From an alpha proteobacterium SCGC AAA288-E13 (GTDB lineage: Bacteria; Pseudomonadota; Alphaproteobacteria; Pelagibacterales; Pelagibacteraceae): a stretch of 23,158 nt of DNA. The translations under genes and the position numbers were made by a program. The notes beneath the pieces were generated by a model. That model did not search any database. It was not told the DNA's origin and worked only from the letters and a program-made list of their open reading frames with translations. Location: assembly GCA_000504605.1 (NCBI GenBank), contig AZHQ01000011.1, forward strand, positions 1 to 23,158. The letters are read 5' to 3'. Positions 1 through 8,950 of the stretch are shown one piece after another. Positions within the stretch are counted from its first letter, which is position 1. Each line of letters opens with the position of its first letter.

Positions 1-92
1 AAAAAAGAGAAATTAATCTACCTATTGCATTAGGAAAAAGTATCTCGGGATTGCCGATTGTAGCTGATTTATCTGCGATGCTACACTTGCTT
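1..92. repeat. Left copy of 92-bp terminal direct repeat
   Basis: Bases 1-92 are identical, in the same orientation, to 23067-23158. They encode the internal FtsK segment just before and into the Walker A motif. The copy at this end is in its natural place, reading on into the rest of ftsK. The repeat makes the sequence look circular with a unit of 23,066 bp. It is read here as overlap at an artificial join, not as a phage-type terminal redundancy, because it lies inside a conserved chromosomal gene. Confidence 0.97.
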
Positions 93-1016
93 ATTGCAGG
101 CACCACAGGATCAGGTAAATCGGTTTGTATTAATACTATTATATTATCCCTTTTATACAAACTAACACCAGAAAAATGCAAATTTATATTAATTGATCCT
201 AAAATGTTGGAATTATCAACCTATGAAGGAATACCCCATCTACTGTGTCCTGTAATTACAGAAGCTAAAAAAGCAACATCAGCTCTTGGATGGGTCGTTA
301 AAGAAATGGAAAGTAGATACAAGTTAATGACTAGAGAAGGAGTTAGAAACATCGAAGGTTACAACAATAATAATAAAATAGTTATGCCTTATATAGTTGT
401 GATTGTTGATGAAATGTCAGACTTAATGTTGGTAGCTGGAAAAGAAATTGAAAATTATGTTCAAAAACTTTCACAAATGGCTAGAGCTGCTGGAATTCAT
501 ATTATAATGGCAACGCAAAGACCTAGTGTTGATGTAATTACTGGAACAATTAAAGCAAATTTTCCAACACGAATTTCTTTCCAAGTCAGCTCAAAAATAG
601 ACAGTAGAACAATTCTTGGAGAACAAGGAGCGGAACAATTGCTAGGAAAAGGTGACATGTTATTTATGTCATCTGCTAACAGAATTATTAGGATTCATGC
701 ACCATATGTTTTTGATAATGAAATAGAAAAAATTAATAGTTTTTTAAGATCACAAAAGGAACCTGATTATGTTGATGAAATAATGGGTTTTGTTGACGAG
801 AAAAATTATGATCAAAATTCTAATGAGAATGAAAAAAAAGATCAATTATATAAGAATGCAATTGAATTAGTAAAACTTGAAGGAAAAGCATCTACTTCTT
901 TTTTACAGAGAAAATTACAGATCGGTTACAATAGAGCTGCAAGAATAATCGATATGATGGAAGATGATGGAATAGTCAGTAAAGCAAATCATGTGGGAAA
1001 AAGAGAAATTTTGTAG
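3..1016 (+). CDS. ftsK: DNA translocase FtsK, C-terminal part (5' truncated by window edge)
   Basis: FtsK is the septum-anchored DNA pump that moves chromosome termini at division and activates XerCD recombination at dif. The frame is open from base 3, so the TTG at 51 is an internal codon and not a start. Counting residues from position 51, Walker A (GTTGSGKS) is at 17-24 and Walker B (VVIVDE) at about 116-121. The [18 protein letters not shown] segment of the RecA-like motor follows. The last 60 residues form the winged-helix gamma domain that recognises KOPS ([19 protein letters not shown]). The N-terminal membrane anchor, linker and alpha domain are missing. In the circularised reading a TAA stop lies directly upstream in frame (23066-23068), so the missing half is not at the other end of the contig. 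The lolA-like gene follows immediately. Confidence 0.95.
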   Translation, partial: KREINLPIALGKSISGLPIVADLSAMLHLLIAGTTGSGKSVCINTIILSLLYKLTPEKCKFILIDPKMLELSTYEGIPHLLCPVITEAKKATSALGWVVKEMESRYKLMTREGVRNIEGYNNNNKIVMPYIVVIVDEMSDLMLVAGKEIENYVQKLSQMARAAGIHIIMATQRPSVDVITGTIKANFPTRISFQVSSKIDSRTILGEQGAEQLLGKGDMLFMSSANRIIRIHAPYVFDNEIEKINSFLRSQKEPDYVDEIMGFVDEKNYDQNSNENEKKDQLYKNAIELVKLEGKASTSFLQRKLQIGYNRAARIIDMMEDDGIVSKANHVGKREIL

Positions 1017-1023
1017 GTTTAGG

Positions 1024-1581
1024 TTGATTAAAAAAAAATTATTTTTTTTAATAGTTTTAATCTTTTTCGGACAAAAATCTTTTTCATCACCTAAAGAAAA
1101 AATTATAAATAATTTTAATAAAATAAATAATATTTCTTTTGAATTTCAACAAAAAATTGCAGATAAAATTGAATCAGGAAAATGCTATATAAAATACCCA
1201 AAATTAATTTATTGTCTTTATGATAATAAAGACAAAAAAGAGATGGTTTCAAATGGTAGAACCTTGGTAATTAAAAATAATAGATATAACAAAACTTATA
1301 TTTATCCATTAAAGACTACGCCACTTGAATATATTCTCGATAAAGAATTTATATTAGCTAGGATTAAAAATTTAGAGCCAAAAATAAATAATAATACAAT
1401 AGAATTTTTAGTTCTCATTAAAAAAAAATTATTAAGTATTTTTTTTAATAGCAAAACTTATGATTTAGCAGGATGGAAAACTGTAGATATTTATCAAAAA
1501 AAAGTTATTTTTAAAATTAACAATTTAGAAAAGAATATAAATATTGATAAGAATAAATTTAAATTACCCTCTTTAAATTAA
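1024..1581 (+). CDS. lolA: LolA-like outer-membrane lipoprotein carrier, periplasmic
   Basis: LolA takes lipoproteins released by LolCDE and carries them across the periplasm. I chose the TTG at 1024 because it gives a clean signal peptide (MIKKK, then a hydrophobic stretch LFFLIVLIFFG, then a polar SFSSP region) and has a TAGG six bases upstream. The alternative ATG at 991 lies inside ftsK and would add [10 protein letters not shown], which is only the ftsK 3' end read in another frame. The mature part is about 160 residues, somewhat short for LolA, and contains the family-like stretch ISFEFQQKI near its start and a GKCYIKYPKLI strand. The position directly after ftsK is where lolA lies in many alphaproteobacteria, which supports the call. 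Sequence similarity by eye is modest, so this is a family-level call. Confidence 0.7.
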   Translation: MIKKKLFFLIVLIFFGQKSFSSPKEKIINNFNKINNISFEFQQKIADKIESGKCYIKYPKLIYCLYDNKDKKEMVSNGRTLVIKNNRYNKTYIYPLKTTPLEYILDKEFILARIKNLEPKINNNTIEFLVLIKKKLLSIFFNSKTYDLAGWKTVDIYQKKVIFKINNLEKNINIDKNKFKLPSLN

Positions 1582-1602
1582 TAAGTGGCGTTATAAAAAC
1601 CT

Positions 1603-1971
1603 TTAGCTAACCATTTTTCCTATTTTTTCACCACCAAATAAATGAAAATGTAAATGGGATACTTCTTGTCCTCCATGGTCACCAATATTAACTAATGATC
1701 TATAACCCTTTCCATTATCAGATAACGAAATACCTAATTTTTTTGCAATCAAACTAATCCCTTTGATTAATTCACTTATTTCTTTTTCTGAAGCTTTTGA
1801 TGAGAAATCATCCAGATCTGTATATTCTCCCTTTGGAATAACAAGTGCATGTACTTTTTTTTGCGGATTAATATCGTAAAAAGATAAAATATATTCGTTT
1901 TCATAAATTTTTTTACAAGGAATTTCACCTCTTAAAATTTTAGCAAATATATTATTTTTGTCATAACTCAT
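1603..1971 (-). CDS. HIT family protein (HinT-like nucleotide hydrolase)
   Basis: Histidine-triad proteins hydrolyse purine nucleoside phosphoramidates and related AMP conjugates. The 122-residue length fits the HinT branch. The catalytic triad motif H-L-H-F-H-L-F is at residues 106-112, and the N-terminal FAKILRGEIPC segment and HALVIPKGEY strand are typical of the family. It is the last gene of the hisB-H-A-F-E transcription unit, 7 bases after hisE, a linkage common in alphaproteobacteria. A specific physiological substrate cannot be read from the sequence. It converges on the lolA-like gene with about 20 bases between them and no clear terminator hairpin. Confidence 0.9.
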   Translation of the reverse strand: MSYDKNNIFAKILRGEIPCKKIYENEYILSFYDINPQKKVHALVIPKGEYTDLDDFSSKASEKEISELIKGISLIAKKLGISLSDNGKGYRSLVNIGDHGGQEVSHLHFHLFGGEKIGKMVS

Positions 1972-1978
1972 TATTTAA

Positions 1979-2284
1979 CTATCTATTTTTTTTTTCTTCA
2001 AAACCTGATGTTCCTTCTCTCTTTTTAAGTTCTTTGATTATATCATCAAAATCTATCCCAGCAGATTCTAAAGTAACTAATAAATGATAAATAACATCGG
2101 CTGTTTCATGTACTTTATTTTTATTATTTTTTATAGCATTCTCAAGTTCTGCTAATTCCTCCTTAAGTTTATTTAAACAGTGTTCATTACCTTTAGACAG
2201 TAAAAAAGATGTATAAGATGATTTAACATCATTTCTTTTTCTTGATTTAATTGTTCTAACAAGTTTTTCTAATGTATCTGACAC
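1979..2284 (-). CDS. hisE: Phosphoribosyl-ATP pyrophosphatase
   Basis: HisE removes pyrophosphate from phosphoribosyl-ATP, the second step of histidine synthesis. The 101-residue protein has the all-alpha MazG-like metal-binding pattern: KEELAELENAI followed by HETADVIYHLLVTL. The acidic residues of both helices, which bind Mg2+, are present. It stands alone and is not fused to HisI, as is usual in alphaproteobacteria. It begins 2 bases after hisF, so translation is probably coupled. hisI, hisG, hisD and hisC are not in the window. Confidence 0.93.
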   Translation of the reverse strand: MSDTLEKLVRTIKSRKRNDVKSSYTSFLLSKGNEHCLNKLKEELAELENAIKNNKNKVHETADVIYHLLVTLESAGIDFDDIIKELKKREGTSGFEEKKNR

Positions 2285-2286
2285 GA

Positions 2287-3045
2287 TTAAATTCTAACAG
2301 GTACACCTTTTGAGTCCAAATATTGTTTGGCTTCTAGTATTGAATGTTCTCCAAAATGGAAAATTGAAGCTGCTAAAACTGCACTTGCTTTTCCGATCTT
2401 AATACCCTGATGTAAATGCTCTAAATTTCCTACTCCACCTGAGGCGATGACTGGTATGTTGACAAGGTTAGATACTTTTTTAGTAAGATCTAAATCATAT
2501 CCTTTTTTTGTTCCATCTCTATCCATTGAAGTAAGTAATATCTCGCCTGCACCCAATAACTCCATTTTTTTAACAAATTTTAATGCGTCAATAGAGGTAG
2601 CTTTTCTTCCACCATGTGTAAATATTTCCCATTTATTATCACTTACCTTTTTTGCATCAACGGCAACAACAATACATTGAGATCCAAATTTTTCTGAACT
2701 TTCTTTAACCAAATTTTTATTATTAACTGCGGCAGTATTTATAGATACCTTGTCAGCTCCAGCGAGTAATAAATTTCTTATATCTTCTATAGTTCTTACA
2801 CCCCCACCTACAGTTAAGGGTATAAAACATTTTTCTGCAGTTTTTTTTACTGTATCCAGTATGATATTTCTATTTTCATTTGAAGCCGTAATATCTAGGA
2901 AACATATTTCGTCTGCTCCTTGTTCATCATATATTGTTGCTTGCTCAACTGGATCTCCTGCATCAACCAAATCAACAAAATTAATGCCTTTAACTACTCT
3001 TCCATTTTTTACATCTAAACAAGGTATAATTCTATTTTTAAGCAT
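2287..3045 (-). CDS. hisF: Imidazole glycerol phosphate synthase, cyclase subunit
   Basis: HisF uses ammonia channelled from HisH to convert PRFAR to imidazole glycerol phosphate plus AICAR. It is a TIM barrel of 252 residues, the normal length. The general acid/base pair is visible: Asp11 in [16 protein letters not shown] and Asp130 in VVAVDAKK. The phosphate-binding loops TVGGGVRT and ASGGVGN are intact. It lies one base downstream of hisA and 2 bases upstream of hisE in the his operon. Confidence 0.97.
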   Translation of the reverse strand: MLKNRIIPCLDVKNGRVVKGINFVDLVDAGDPVEQATIYDEQGADEICFLDITASNENRNIILDTVKKTAEKCFIPLTVGGGVRTIEDIRNLLLAGADKVSINTAAVNNKNLVKESSEKFGSQCIVVAVDAKKVSDNKWEIFTHGGRKATSIDALKFVKKMELLGAGEILLTSMDRDGTKKGYDLDLTKKVSNLVNIPVIASGGVGNLEHLHQGIKIGKASAVLAASIFHFGEHSILEAKQYLDSKGVPVRI

Positions 3046-3046
3046 T

Positions 3047-3766
3047 TTAAATTAGTTTTACTAAATCATTAATTCTTATATCGCCATCATAAATTGATTT
3101 ACCTACTATTACTCCTTCAATATTTGAATTATTTAATGATTTAATTTTTTTTATATCATAAATGGAAGAAACTCCTCCAGAAACAACTAATGGAATTTTT
3201 ACTTTACTAGATAATTCAATTGCATCTTTAATATTTGGGCCTTTTTTTGTGCCATCTTTATTTATATCAGTATAAATAATTCTAGAAACTCCAAAATTTT
3301 CAATCTCTTTTACAAAATCTAGTGCAGAAATATTAGTTTGTTTTGTCCACCCAGATAATGCAACCAAACCATCTCTTGTATCTAAAGCAATTGCAATTTT
3401 ATTTTTAAATTTTTCGCAAGCATTTTTTAGTAAACCTATATTTTCTATGATTGCTGTGCCCATTACCACCTTATCAACTCCAGCCTCTAACCAACTATTA
3501 ATACTATCAATATTTCTTATACCGCCCCCAATTTGAATTCTTAATTTAACTTTTTTAATTATTTCTTTAATGATTTTAGAGTTTTTTGACTCACCAAGAA
3601 GAGCACCGTCTAAATCAACAATATGAATATCCTTAAAACCACTTTTAAAAAAAATAGTGGCCTGGTCGATAGGTGACTTATTGTAAGAGGTTATTTTATT
3701 AAAGTCGCCTTTTAAAAGCCTAACACACTTACCTTTTTTAATATCAATAGCTGGAAATATAATCAT
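3047..3766 (-). CDS. hisA: ProFAR isomerase
   Basis: HisA catalyses the Amadori rearrangement of ProFAR to PRFAR, feeding the HisH-HisF synthase encoded on both sides of it. The protein is a 239-residue TIM barrel. The catalytic base Asp8 is in [15 protein letters not shown] and the second catalytic Asp is at 129 in [10 protein letters not shown]. Phosphate loops IQIGGGIRN and VVSGGVSS are present. The start codon directly abuts the hisH stop, with no gap, which indicates translational coupling. Confidence 0.97.
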   Translation of the reverse strand: MIIFPAIDIKKGKCVRLLKGDFNKITSYNKSPIDQATIFFKSGFKDIHIVDLDGALLGESKNSKIIKEIIKKVKLRIQIGGGIRNIDSINSWLEAGVDKVVMGTAIIENIGLLKNACEKFKNKIAIALDTRDGLVALSGWTKQTNISALDFVKEIENFGVSRIIYTDINKDGTKKGPNIKDAIELSSKVKIPLVVSGGVSSIYDIKKIKSLNNSNIEGVIVGKSIYDGDIRINDLVKLI

Positions 3767-4408
3767 TTAAACTTCCCATTTTAGAAAATTCTCTAAAAGT
3801 TTTAATCCATTTTTTTGGCTTTTTTCTGGATGAAATTGTGTTCCAAAAATATTGTCTTTTGCTACAGCCACAATAATTGAATTTCCATAATTTGTTGTGG
3901 CAACTATACAATCCTTTTGTTTTGTCAAAAATTCATAACTGTGTACAAAATACATATGAGATTTATTTTCAATACCAGAAAATAATAAAAAATCTTTTTT
4001 AAATTCAATTTGATTCCAGCCCATGTGCGGAAGTTTAAGTGTTTTATCAAGATTATTTATTTTTTTTACAACTCCATCTATCCATCCAAAACCTTTTGTT
4101 TTTTCAGATTCATAACCAATTTTTGCAAATAACTGCATACCGACACATATTCCAAAAATAGGTTTTTTTTTAACCAAAACAAAATCATTTAATGTATCTA
4201 CTAAACCATTAATTTTTTTTATTCCTAAATAACAGTCTCTAAAAGATCCTTGTCCTGGAAGAATTATTTTATCCGATTTTTTTATTATTTTTAGTTCAGA
4301 AGTTATAACTATTTTTGAATTCGCATTTAAATTTCTGTCTGCAACTTCAAGTGCTTTAGCTGCTGACCTTAAGTTGCCAGAACCATAGTCAATTATTGCA
4401 ATCGACAT
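3767..4408 (-). CDS. hisH: Imidazole glycerol phosphate synthase, glutaminase subunit
   Basis: HisH is the triad glutamine amidotransferase that supplies ammonia to HisF. The nucleophile Cys88 is in IFGICVGMQLFA; His193 and Glu195 are in FGTQFHPEKS. The oxyanion-region motif LPGQGSF near residue 51 and the N-terminal IIDYGSGNLRS are typical. Length is 213 residues. The stretch encoding FGWIDGVVK (4062-4087) reappears in inverted orientation at the right end of the window (23047-23072), where it forms part of an aberrant junction. The hisH copy is the genuine one. Confidence 0.96.
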   Translation of the reverse strand: MSIAIIDYGSGNLRSAAKALEVADRNLNANSKIVITSELKIIKKSDKIILPGQGSFRDCYLGIKKINGLVDTLNDFVLVKKKPIFGICVGMQLFAKIGYESEKTKGFGWIDGVVKKINNLDKTLKLPHMGWNQIEFKKDFLLFSGIENKSHMYFVHSYEFLTKQKDCIVATTNYGNSIIVAVAKDNIFGTQFHPEKSQKNGLKLLENFLKWEV

Positions 4409-4416
4409 TACTAATT

Positions 4417-5007
4417 TTATAAAACACCCTTGGTAGAAGGAATTTTATTTTTAATTCTTTTATCTATTTCTAGAGCTTCTCGCAATGATCTTGCTAGACC
4501 TTTGAAACAAGATTCGATTATATGATGGCTATTGTCACCATAAACATTTTCAATATGTAGAGTTATGCCAGCAGCTTGTGAAAAAGCTTGAAACCATTCC
4601 TTAAACAGCTCGGTATCCATTTCACCTAATTTCTCTACTTTTAATTTAACTTTCCAAACTAAATATGGTCTATTAGAAACATCAATAGATACTCTAGTCA
4701 ATGTCTCATCCATTGGTATTAAGGCATGAGCATATCTTCTTATTCCTTTTGATGAATGAAGTGCCTTTTTTACACATTCTCCTATAGCTATACCGGTGTC
4801 TTCGGTCGTGTGATGCAAGTCAATATGTGTATCACCTTTTGCTTTTAAATTAATATCAATCAACGAATGTTTTGAAAGTTGTTCCAGCATATGGTTTAAA
4901 AAACCAATACCAGTATCAATTTTATATTTTCCTTTTCCATCAATATTAGTTTCAACGTTGATTATCGTTTCTTTCGTTTTTCTTGATATTTTTGCTTTTC
5001 TAGGCAT
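4417..5007 (-). CDS. hisB: Imidazoleglycerol-phosphate dehydratase
   Basis: HisB dehydrates imidazole glycerol phosphate to imidazole acetol phosphate using two Mn2+ ions. I start it at the ATG complementary to 5005-5007, giving 196 residues, the normal monofunctional size. The frame stays open far upstream, but that part is antisense to hslV and resembles nothing. Metal-binding motifs are clear: [12 protein letters not shown] at 37-48, HHTTED at 65-70 and DNSHHIIES at 158-166. No histidinol-phosphatase domain is fused. It is the first gene of the his operon, 8 bases before hisH, and diverges from hslV across 100 bases that must carry both promoters. Confidence 0.95.
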   Translation of the reverse strand: MPRKAKISRKTKETIINVETNIDGKGKYKIDTGIGFLNHMLEQLSKHSLIDINLKAKGDTHIDLHHTTEDTGIAIGECVKKALHSSKGIRRYAHALIPMDETLTRVSIDVSNRPYLVWKVKLKVEKLGEMDTELFKEWFQAFSQAAGITLHIENVYGDNSHHIIESCFKGLARSLREALEIDKRIKNKIPSTKGVL

Positions 5008-5068
5008 TTTGATTTTGGATAAAGGTATATAATTAAATAAATATGATATCAATAAAATCAAAAATACT

Positions 5069-5096
5069 CTTGAACTAACAAAATAAGTATCCACAT
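5069..5096 (+). promoter_or_regulatory. Candidate sigma32 (RpoH) heat-shock promoter for hslVU
   Basis: CTTGAA at 5069-5074 is separated by 16 bases from CCACAT at 5091-5096. The RpoH consensus is CTTGAA, 13-17 bases, CCCCAT, so this is one mismatch from it. It lies 12 bases before the hslV start, so the leader would be very short. hslVU is a classical RpoH target, which supports the reading. The same bases can also be read as a sigma70-like TTGAAC, 18 bases, CATAAT. Confidence 0.5.
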
Positions 5097-5107
5097 AATC
5101 TATAACT

Positions 5108-5647
5108 ATGAGTGAAATTAAAAATTGGCATGGAACCACTATTATTCTTATAAGAAAAGATAATGATGTTGTTGTTGCGGGAGACGGACAAGTAAGCTTA
5201 GGTAATACTGTAATTAAGAGTACGGCAAAAAAAGTAAGGAAAATAGAAAAACGAAACGTTATAGCTGGCTTTGCAGGATCAACTGCTGATGCATTAACTT
5301 TGTTTGAAAGATTAGAAGCAAAATTAGAAAAACACGCTGGAAACTTAACTAGAGCAGCTGTTGAATTAGCTAAAGATTGGAGAACTGATAAATATCTTAG
5401 AAGACTTGAAGCGTTAATGGCAATTGCTGATAAAGAAAAAAGTTTTATTATTTCTGGCACTGGAGACGTTTTGGAACCTGAAGATGGAATTATTGGAATA
5501 GGTTCTGGTGGTAATTTTGCCCTTGCTGCAGCAAAGGTTATGATAGATTCTAAACTCACAGCAGAAGAAATTGCAAAAAAAGCAATATCAGTAGCTGCGG
5601 AAATTTGTGTGTACACAAATAATAATATTACAATTGAAAAAATTTAA
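5108..5647 (+). CDS. hslV: ATP-dependent protease proteolytic subunit HslV (ClpQ)
   Basis: HslV is the threonine-peptidase double-hexamer chamber of the HslUV protease, a bacterial relative of the proteasome beta subunit. The protein has 179 residues. A nine-residue propeptide (MSEIKNWHG) precedes the catalytic Thr10 of the mature N-terminus [25 protein letters not shown] and the [11 protein letters not shown] segment are family hallmarks. Its stop overlaps the hslU start by one base (TAATG), giving tight coupling of the two subunits. Cytoplasmic. Confidence 0.97.
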   Translation: MSEIKNWHGTTIILIRKDNDVVVAGDGQVSLGNTVIKSTAKKVRKIEKRNVIAGFAGSTADALTLFERLEAKLEKHAGNLTRAAVELAKDWRTDKYLRRLEALMAIADKEKSFIISGTGDVLEPEDGIIGIGSGGNFALAAAKVMIDSKLTAEEIAKKAISVAAEICVYTNNNITIEKI

Positions 5648-7020
5648 TGAAAAAATCTAATATTACAAGTTTTAAACCTAAAGAAATTAAAGAAAGGATA
5701 GAACAAATTTCTAATGTAAGTTCTTTATCTCCTCGAGAAATTGTATCTGAGTTAGATAGATATGTAATTGGACAAAACCAAGCAAAGAAAGCTGTTGCAA
5801 TCGCTTTAAGGAACCGATGGCGCCGTCAAGCATTACCAGCTGAATTGAAAGATGAAGTTTTACCAAAAAACATTTTAATGATTGGACCAACGGGAGTTGG
5901 TAAAACAGAAATTTCTAGAAGACTATCAAAACTAGCTGAGGCTCCTTTTATTAAGGTTGAAGCTACAAGATTTACTGAAGTTGGATATGTTGGACGAGAT
6001 GTAGAACAAATTGTAAGAGATCTTCTTGAAATCGCAATAGCAATGGAAAAAGTAAAAAAAAGAAAAGAAGTTTTTACAAAAGCACAACAAGCTGCAGAAG
6101 AAAGAGTTTTGGAAGCAATAGTTGGAAACAAGGCTAGTGTTGCGACTAGAGAAAGTTTTAGAAAAAGATTGAGAAATGGAGATTTAGATAAAAACGAAAT
6201 AGACATTGATGTACATGATAGTCCTTCGATGCCAAGCTTTGAAATACCGGGCATGCCAGGAGCAAATATCGGTATGGTAAATATTGGTGAAATATTTGGA
6301 AAAACAGTTGGGAATAAACCCAAAAAGAAAAAGATGACTATAAAAGAATCTCACGAAATTTTAATTGCTGAAGAGTCCGATAAATTAATTGAACAAGACA
6401 AAATTATTAAATCAGCAAAAGTTTCAACTGAAAATAATGGAATAGTTTTTTTAGATGAAATTGATAAAGTATCTTCTCGAAATGATAGAATCGGAGGAGA
6501 TGTATCTAGAGAAGGTGTTCAAAGAGATTTATTACCTTTAATTGAAGGAACAACTGTTAGTACAAAATATGGAACAATTAAAACTGATCATGTTTTATTT
6601 ATTGCTTCAGGAGCATTTCAATTGGCAAAACCTTCAGACCTTTTACCTGAGCTTCAAGGCAGGCTTCCAATAAGAGTAGAGTTAAATGCTTTAACAAGTG
6701 AAGATTTTAAAAAAATTCTAAAAGAACCAGATAACAGTTTAATTAAACAATACAAAGCTTTGCTAAAAACTGAAAAAATTGATCTTGAATTTACTGATGA
6801 TGGAATTGAGACTCTTGCAGAACTAGCTACAGAAGTAAATTCTAGTGTAGAAAATATAGGAGCAAGACGGTTACATACTATTATAGAAAAAGTTCTTGAT
6901 GATATAAGTTTTACTGCCACAGATAGAAGTGGTGAAAAAGTTATTATTGACAAGTCATATGTAAAGAAAAATCTAGGAGAATTAGTTAAAGATACAGATT
7001 TATCTAAATTTATTCTCTAA
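5647..7020 (+). CDS. hslU: ATP-dependent protease ATPase subunit HslU (ClpY)
   Basis: HslU is the AAA+ unfoldase ring that feeds substrates into HslV. At 457 residues it is close to the family length. Visible motifs in order are Walker A GPTGVGKT at 80-87, the pore loop GYVG at 113-116, a charged and Gly/Met-rich I-domain at about 125-255, Walker B VFLDEID at 267-273, and the sensor-2 region [13 protein letters not shown] near residue 400. The C-terminal tail DLSKFIL inserts into HslV to activate it. The last 11 bases overlap the end of the convergent Smr-domain gene, leaving no space for a terminator. Confidence 0.97.
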   Translation: MKKSNITSFKPKEIKERIEQISNVSSLSPREIVSELDRYVIGQNQAKKAVAIALRNRWRRQALPAELKDEVLPKNILMIGPTGVGKTEISRRLSKLAEAPFIKVEATRFTEVGYVGRDVEQIVRDLLEIAIAMEKVKKRKEVFTKAQQAAEERVLEAIVGNKASVATRESFRKRLRNGDLDKNEIDIDVHDSPSMPSFEIPGMPGANIGMVNIGEIFGKTVGNKPKKKKMTIKESHEILIAEESDKLIEQDKIIKSAKVSTENNGIVFLDEIDKVSSRNDRIGGDVSREGVQRDLLPLIEGTTVSTKYGTIKTDHVLFIASGAFQLAKPSDLLPELQGRLPIRVELNALTSEDFKKILKEPDNSLIKQYKALLKTEKIDLEFTDDGIETLAELATEVNSSVENIGARRLHTIIEKVLDDISFTATDRSGEKVIIDKSYVKKNLGELVKDTDLSKFIL

Positions 7021-7432
7021 ATTTTTTCAGATATATGTAAAAAGCACCTTCGCCACCATCTTTTATTTCTGCTTTTGATATACTCTTAATTTTATTTTTA
7101 ATTTTTAAATTAATATTTATATAATCAGGTACTGAATTTTTTAAAATACTTAAATCTTTAGAAACGTATGGATTGTCCTTCATTTTAGACCTTAAACCCT
7201 TACCTGTTATTACTTTAATCTTCTCAATACCTTCCTCAAAATATTTACTAATAAGCGTTTCAATTTTTTTATTGGCTTCATCTAAGGATAAACCATGCAA
7301 ATCAATTTTTCTAATTTTTGGAATTGATGTTTTTTTTTGATCTATATAATGATCTTTATTTTCAATTGGTTCTTTACTTAATGTAAATTTTTTCCATACC
7401 TTAAGATCTTCCGATGTAGGTTTTTTGTTCAA
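7010..7432 (-). CDS. Smr-domain protein (possible nuclease)
   Basis: The 140-residue protein has a C-terminal Smr (small MutS-related) domain with both diagnostic motifs: IDLHG at 43-47 and TGKG at 76-79. Smr domains nick branched DNA or cleave RNA, but the role of this stand-alone alphaproteobacterial type is not established. The N-terminal 40 residues are charged and probably flexible. It starts one base after the Tim44-like gene. In many alphaproteobacteria an mltA transglycosylase gene sits between these two; here it is absent. Confidence 0.88.
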   Translation of the reverse strand: MNKKPTSEDLKVWKKFTLSKEPIENKDHYIDQKKTSIPKIRKIDLHGLSLDEANKKIETLISKYFEEGIEKIKVITGKGLRSKMKDNPYVSKDLSILKNSVPDYININLKIKNKIKSISKAEIKDGGEGAFYIYLKKFRE

Positions 7433-7433
7433 A

Positions 7434-8036
7434 TCAAACTTGTGTTTCTACTACATACCAATTTGGATTTGTACTCCACATATTCTTTGAAAATTTCCAT
7501 ACATCGGTAACTGTTTTAATTTCTTCTGCGTTACCTTCTATAATTTTATTATCTTTATTTTTTTTACAAGTTATGATTTCACTTACAAAGTTCACAGTAA
7601 AGATATAAATATTGTCTTTTTTCTCGAAGTTTTTAATTTCTGCAGATTTCACTCCAACAAATGTTAGTTCTGATTTTAAATTTTCTTTCTTTCTTTGATC
7701 AATTTCATCAGAAAAGTTTTGGTATATTTCTTTATTCAAAAGAGGTCTTAAAGTATTTTTATCTCCCTTGGCAAAAGAAGTAATAATCATTTCATAGGCT
7801 GCCTTTGCCCCTTTAATAAACTGTTCTTTCGCAGCTTCATTAAATAATTTATTTGAATTCAAATTAACAACCTTTTTTTCAGTAGCTTCTTGTGTTACCT
7901 TTTTACTAAAAAGTTTTCGGAAATCTTTTTTTTCATGACCAGTTCTCCGACCAAGCATCCCTCTTAATCTTAAGATAATAAATCCCGCTATCATCGCTAA
8001 TAAGATAATATCAAGATATTCGAAACTATTGTTCAT
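7434..8036 (-). CDS. Tim44-like domain membrane protein (TimA family)
   Basis: A 200-residue protein with one N-terminal membrane segment (residues about 8-23, LDIILLAMIAGFIILR) and a basic linker (GMLGRRTGHEKKDF). Its C-terminal region matches the pattern of the Tim44/calcium-channel-like domain (FIKGAKAAYEMIITSFAKGD, LRPLLNKEIYQNF, and a final TDVWKFSKN with NPNWYVVET). This is the bacterial relative of the mitochondrial presequence-translocase subunit. In alphaproteobacteria it is inner-membrane bound and linked to envelope functions, with exact role unsettled. It heads a two-gene unit with the Smr gene and diverges from fxsA-secB. Confidence 0.82.
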   Translation of the reverse strand: MNNSFEYLDIILLAMIAGFIILRLRGMLGRRTGHEKKDFRKLFSKKVTQEATEKKVVNLNSNKLFNEAAKEQFIKGAKAAYEMIITSFAKGDKNTLRPLLNKEIYQNFSDEIDQRKKENLKSELTFVGVKSAEIKNFEKKDNIYIFTVNFVSEIITCKKNKDNKIIEGNAEEIKTVTDVWKFSKNMWSTNPNWYVVETQV

Positions 8037-8044
8037 ATGTTTTT

Positions 8045-8073
8045 TTGTAAACTATGATTTTATTTATTATAAT
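8045..8073 (+). promoter_or_regulatory. Candidate sigma70 promoter for fxsA-secB
   Basis: TTGTAA at 8045-8050 and a perfect TATAAT at 8068-8073 are separated by exactly 17 bases, ending 38 bases before the fxsA start. The -10 lies in ATTATAAT, which also reads as TATAAT on the minus strand (8071-8066), 29 bases from the Tim44-like gene start. The divergent promoters may therefore share one melting region. AT-richness raises the chance of accidental matches. Confidence 0.5.
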
Positions 8074-8111
8074 GATTTATTTCAACCTACAAAATATATA
8101 TTCTACGATAA

Positions 8112-8531
8112 ATGAGGTCACTCTTATTATTATTAATTATAGCTGTTCCATTAACTGAAATTTATTTATTTATTAAAATTGGATCAACAATCGGTGCTTT
8201 TAATACTATAGCTCTTATACTAATCACTGCAATTATAGGAATTGTATATGCTAAGTATGAAGGGTTTAACACTTTAAAATCAGGATTTTCTCAATTGGTA
8301 AGAAATGAAATTCCAATCTATGAGATTATTTCTGGAGCAGCAATAGCTTTTGCAGCATTTCTTTTAATTCTTCCGGGATTTGCAACGGATTTATTAGGTT
8401 TTTTATTAATATTTCCTTTAACCAGAAAATTAATTATAGGAAGATTTACAAAAAAATCAGAAACATATAAAAAAACAAAAAAAGATTTTATTGAAGGTCA
8501 ATATGAAGATATAGATGACGATTTAAAATGA
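8112..8531 (+). CDS. fxsA: FxsA family inner-membrane protein
   Basis: The 139-residue protein has hydrophobic segments at about 2-20, 28-48 and 70-98. It carries the FxsA-family pattern VPLTEIYLFIKIGSTIG, the loop after the second segment, and LLILPGFATDLLGFLLIFP, then a charged cytoplasmic tail. In E. coli, FxsA (suppressor of F exclusion of phage T7) is of unknown biochemical function. Its stop overlaps the start of secB by 4 bases, so the two are co-translated, the same pairing seen in other alphaproteobacteria. Confidence 0.87.
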   Translation: MRSLLLLLIIAVPLTEIYLFIKIGSTIGAFNTIALILITAIIGIVYAKYEGFNTLKSGFSQLVRNEIPIYEIISGAAIAFAAFLLILPGFATDLLGFLLIFPLTRKLIIGRFTKKSETYKKTKKDFIEGQYEDIDDDLK

Positions 8532-8950
8532 CGGAAAAATATAAAATATTAGCACAATTTTCAAAAGATATCTCTTGTGAAACTCCTAATCTTGAAACGT
8601 TTTTACAAACAAAAGAAAATATTTCAAAATATCAATTAAATCTAGATATTAATAGTAGACCTTTAAAAAATGAAATTATTGAAGTAAATATTATTTTAAA
8701 ATTTCACGAAACTAATTTGGAAAGAAAAAGATCAAATTTTGAAATTACTTACACAGTGATTGTTAAAATTGATAAAAATATTACAGATAAAAAAGAAATG
8801 GAAAAAATTATTTTAAGTAAAATACCAAATGAAGTTTACCCAAGGTTAGAGGATTTATTTATATCATTAATAACAAAATCTGGTTTCCCAAATGTTAAGA
8901 TTGAAAGAAAAGTTGATTTTGAAAAGTTATATACTGAAAGATTAAATTAA
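8528..8950 (+). CDS. secB: Protein-export chaperone SecB (divergent)
   Basis: SecB holds secretory preproteins unfolded and delivers them to SecA. The 140-residue protein aligns by eye with SecB. It has KDISCETPN at 14-22 (compare KDLSFENPN), QLNLDINSRPL, and the C-terminal GFPNVKIERKVDFEKLY (compare GFPPL...IDFAALY). The central part is unusually Lys/Ile/Asn-rich and divergent. It is translationally coupled to fxsA, and its stop overlaps that of the convergent dnaQ within TTAATTAA. The dnaQ-secB-fxsA neighbourhood is conserved beside the alphaproteobacterial origin, which strengthens the call. Confidence 0.85.
   Translation: MTEKYKILAQFSKDISCETPNLETFLQTKENISKYQLNLDINSRPLKNEIIEVNIILKFHETNLERKRSNFEITYTVIVKIDKNITDKKEMEKIILSKIPNEVYPRLEDLFISLITKSGFPNVKIERKVDFEKLYTERLN

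Noticed and set aside
1582..1602. A terminator between the convergent lolA-like and HIT genes
   Set aside because: The 21-base gap holds no inverted repeat of useful length.
2447..3055. Plus-strand open frames opposite hisF
   Set aside because: They are shadows of hisF, without family resemblance or ribosome binding sites; the same holds for frames opposite hslU, coaE, maf, mnmE and the amidotransferase gene.
5008..5616. An open frame extending hisB upstream to a 399-residue protein
   Set aside because: The added part is antisense to hslV, resembles no family, and HisB of normal size and N-terminus begins at the ATG ending at 5007.
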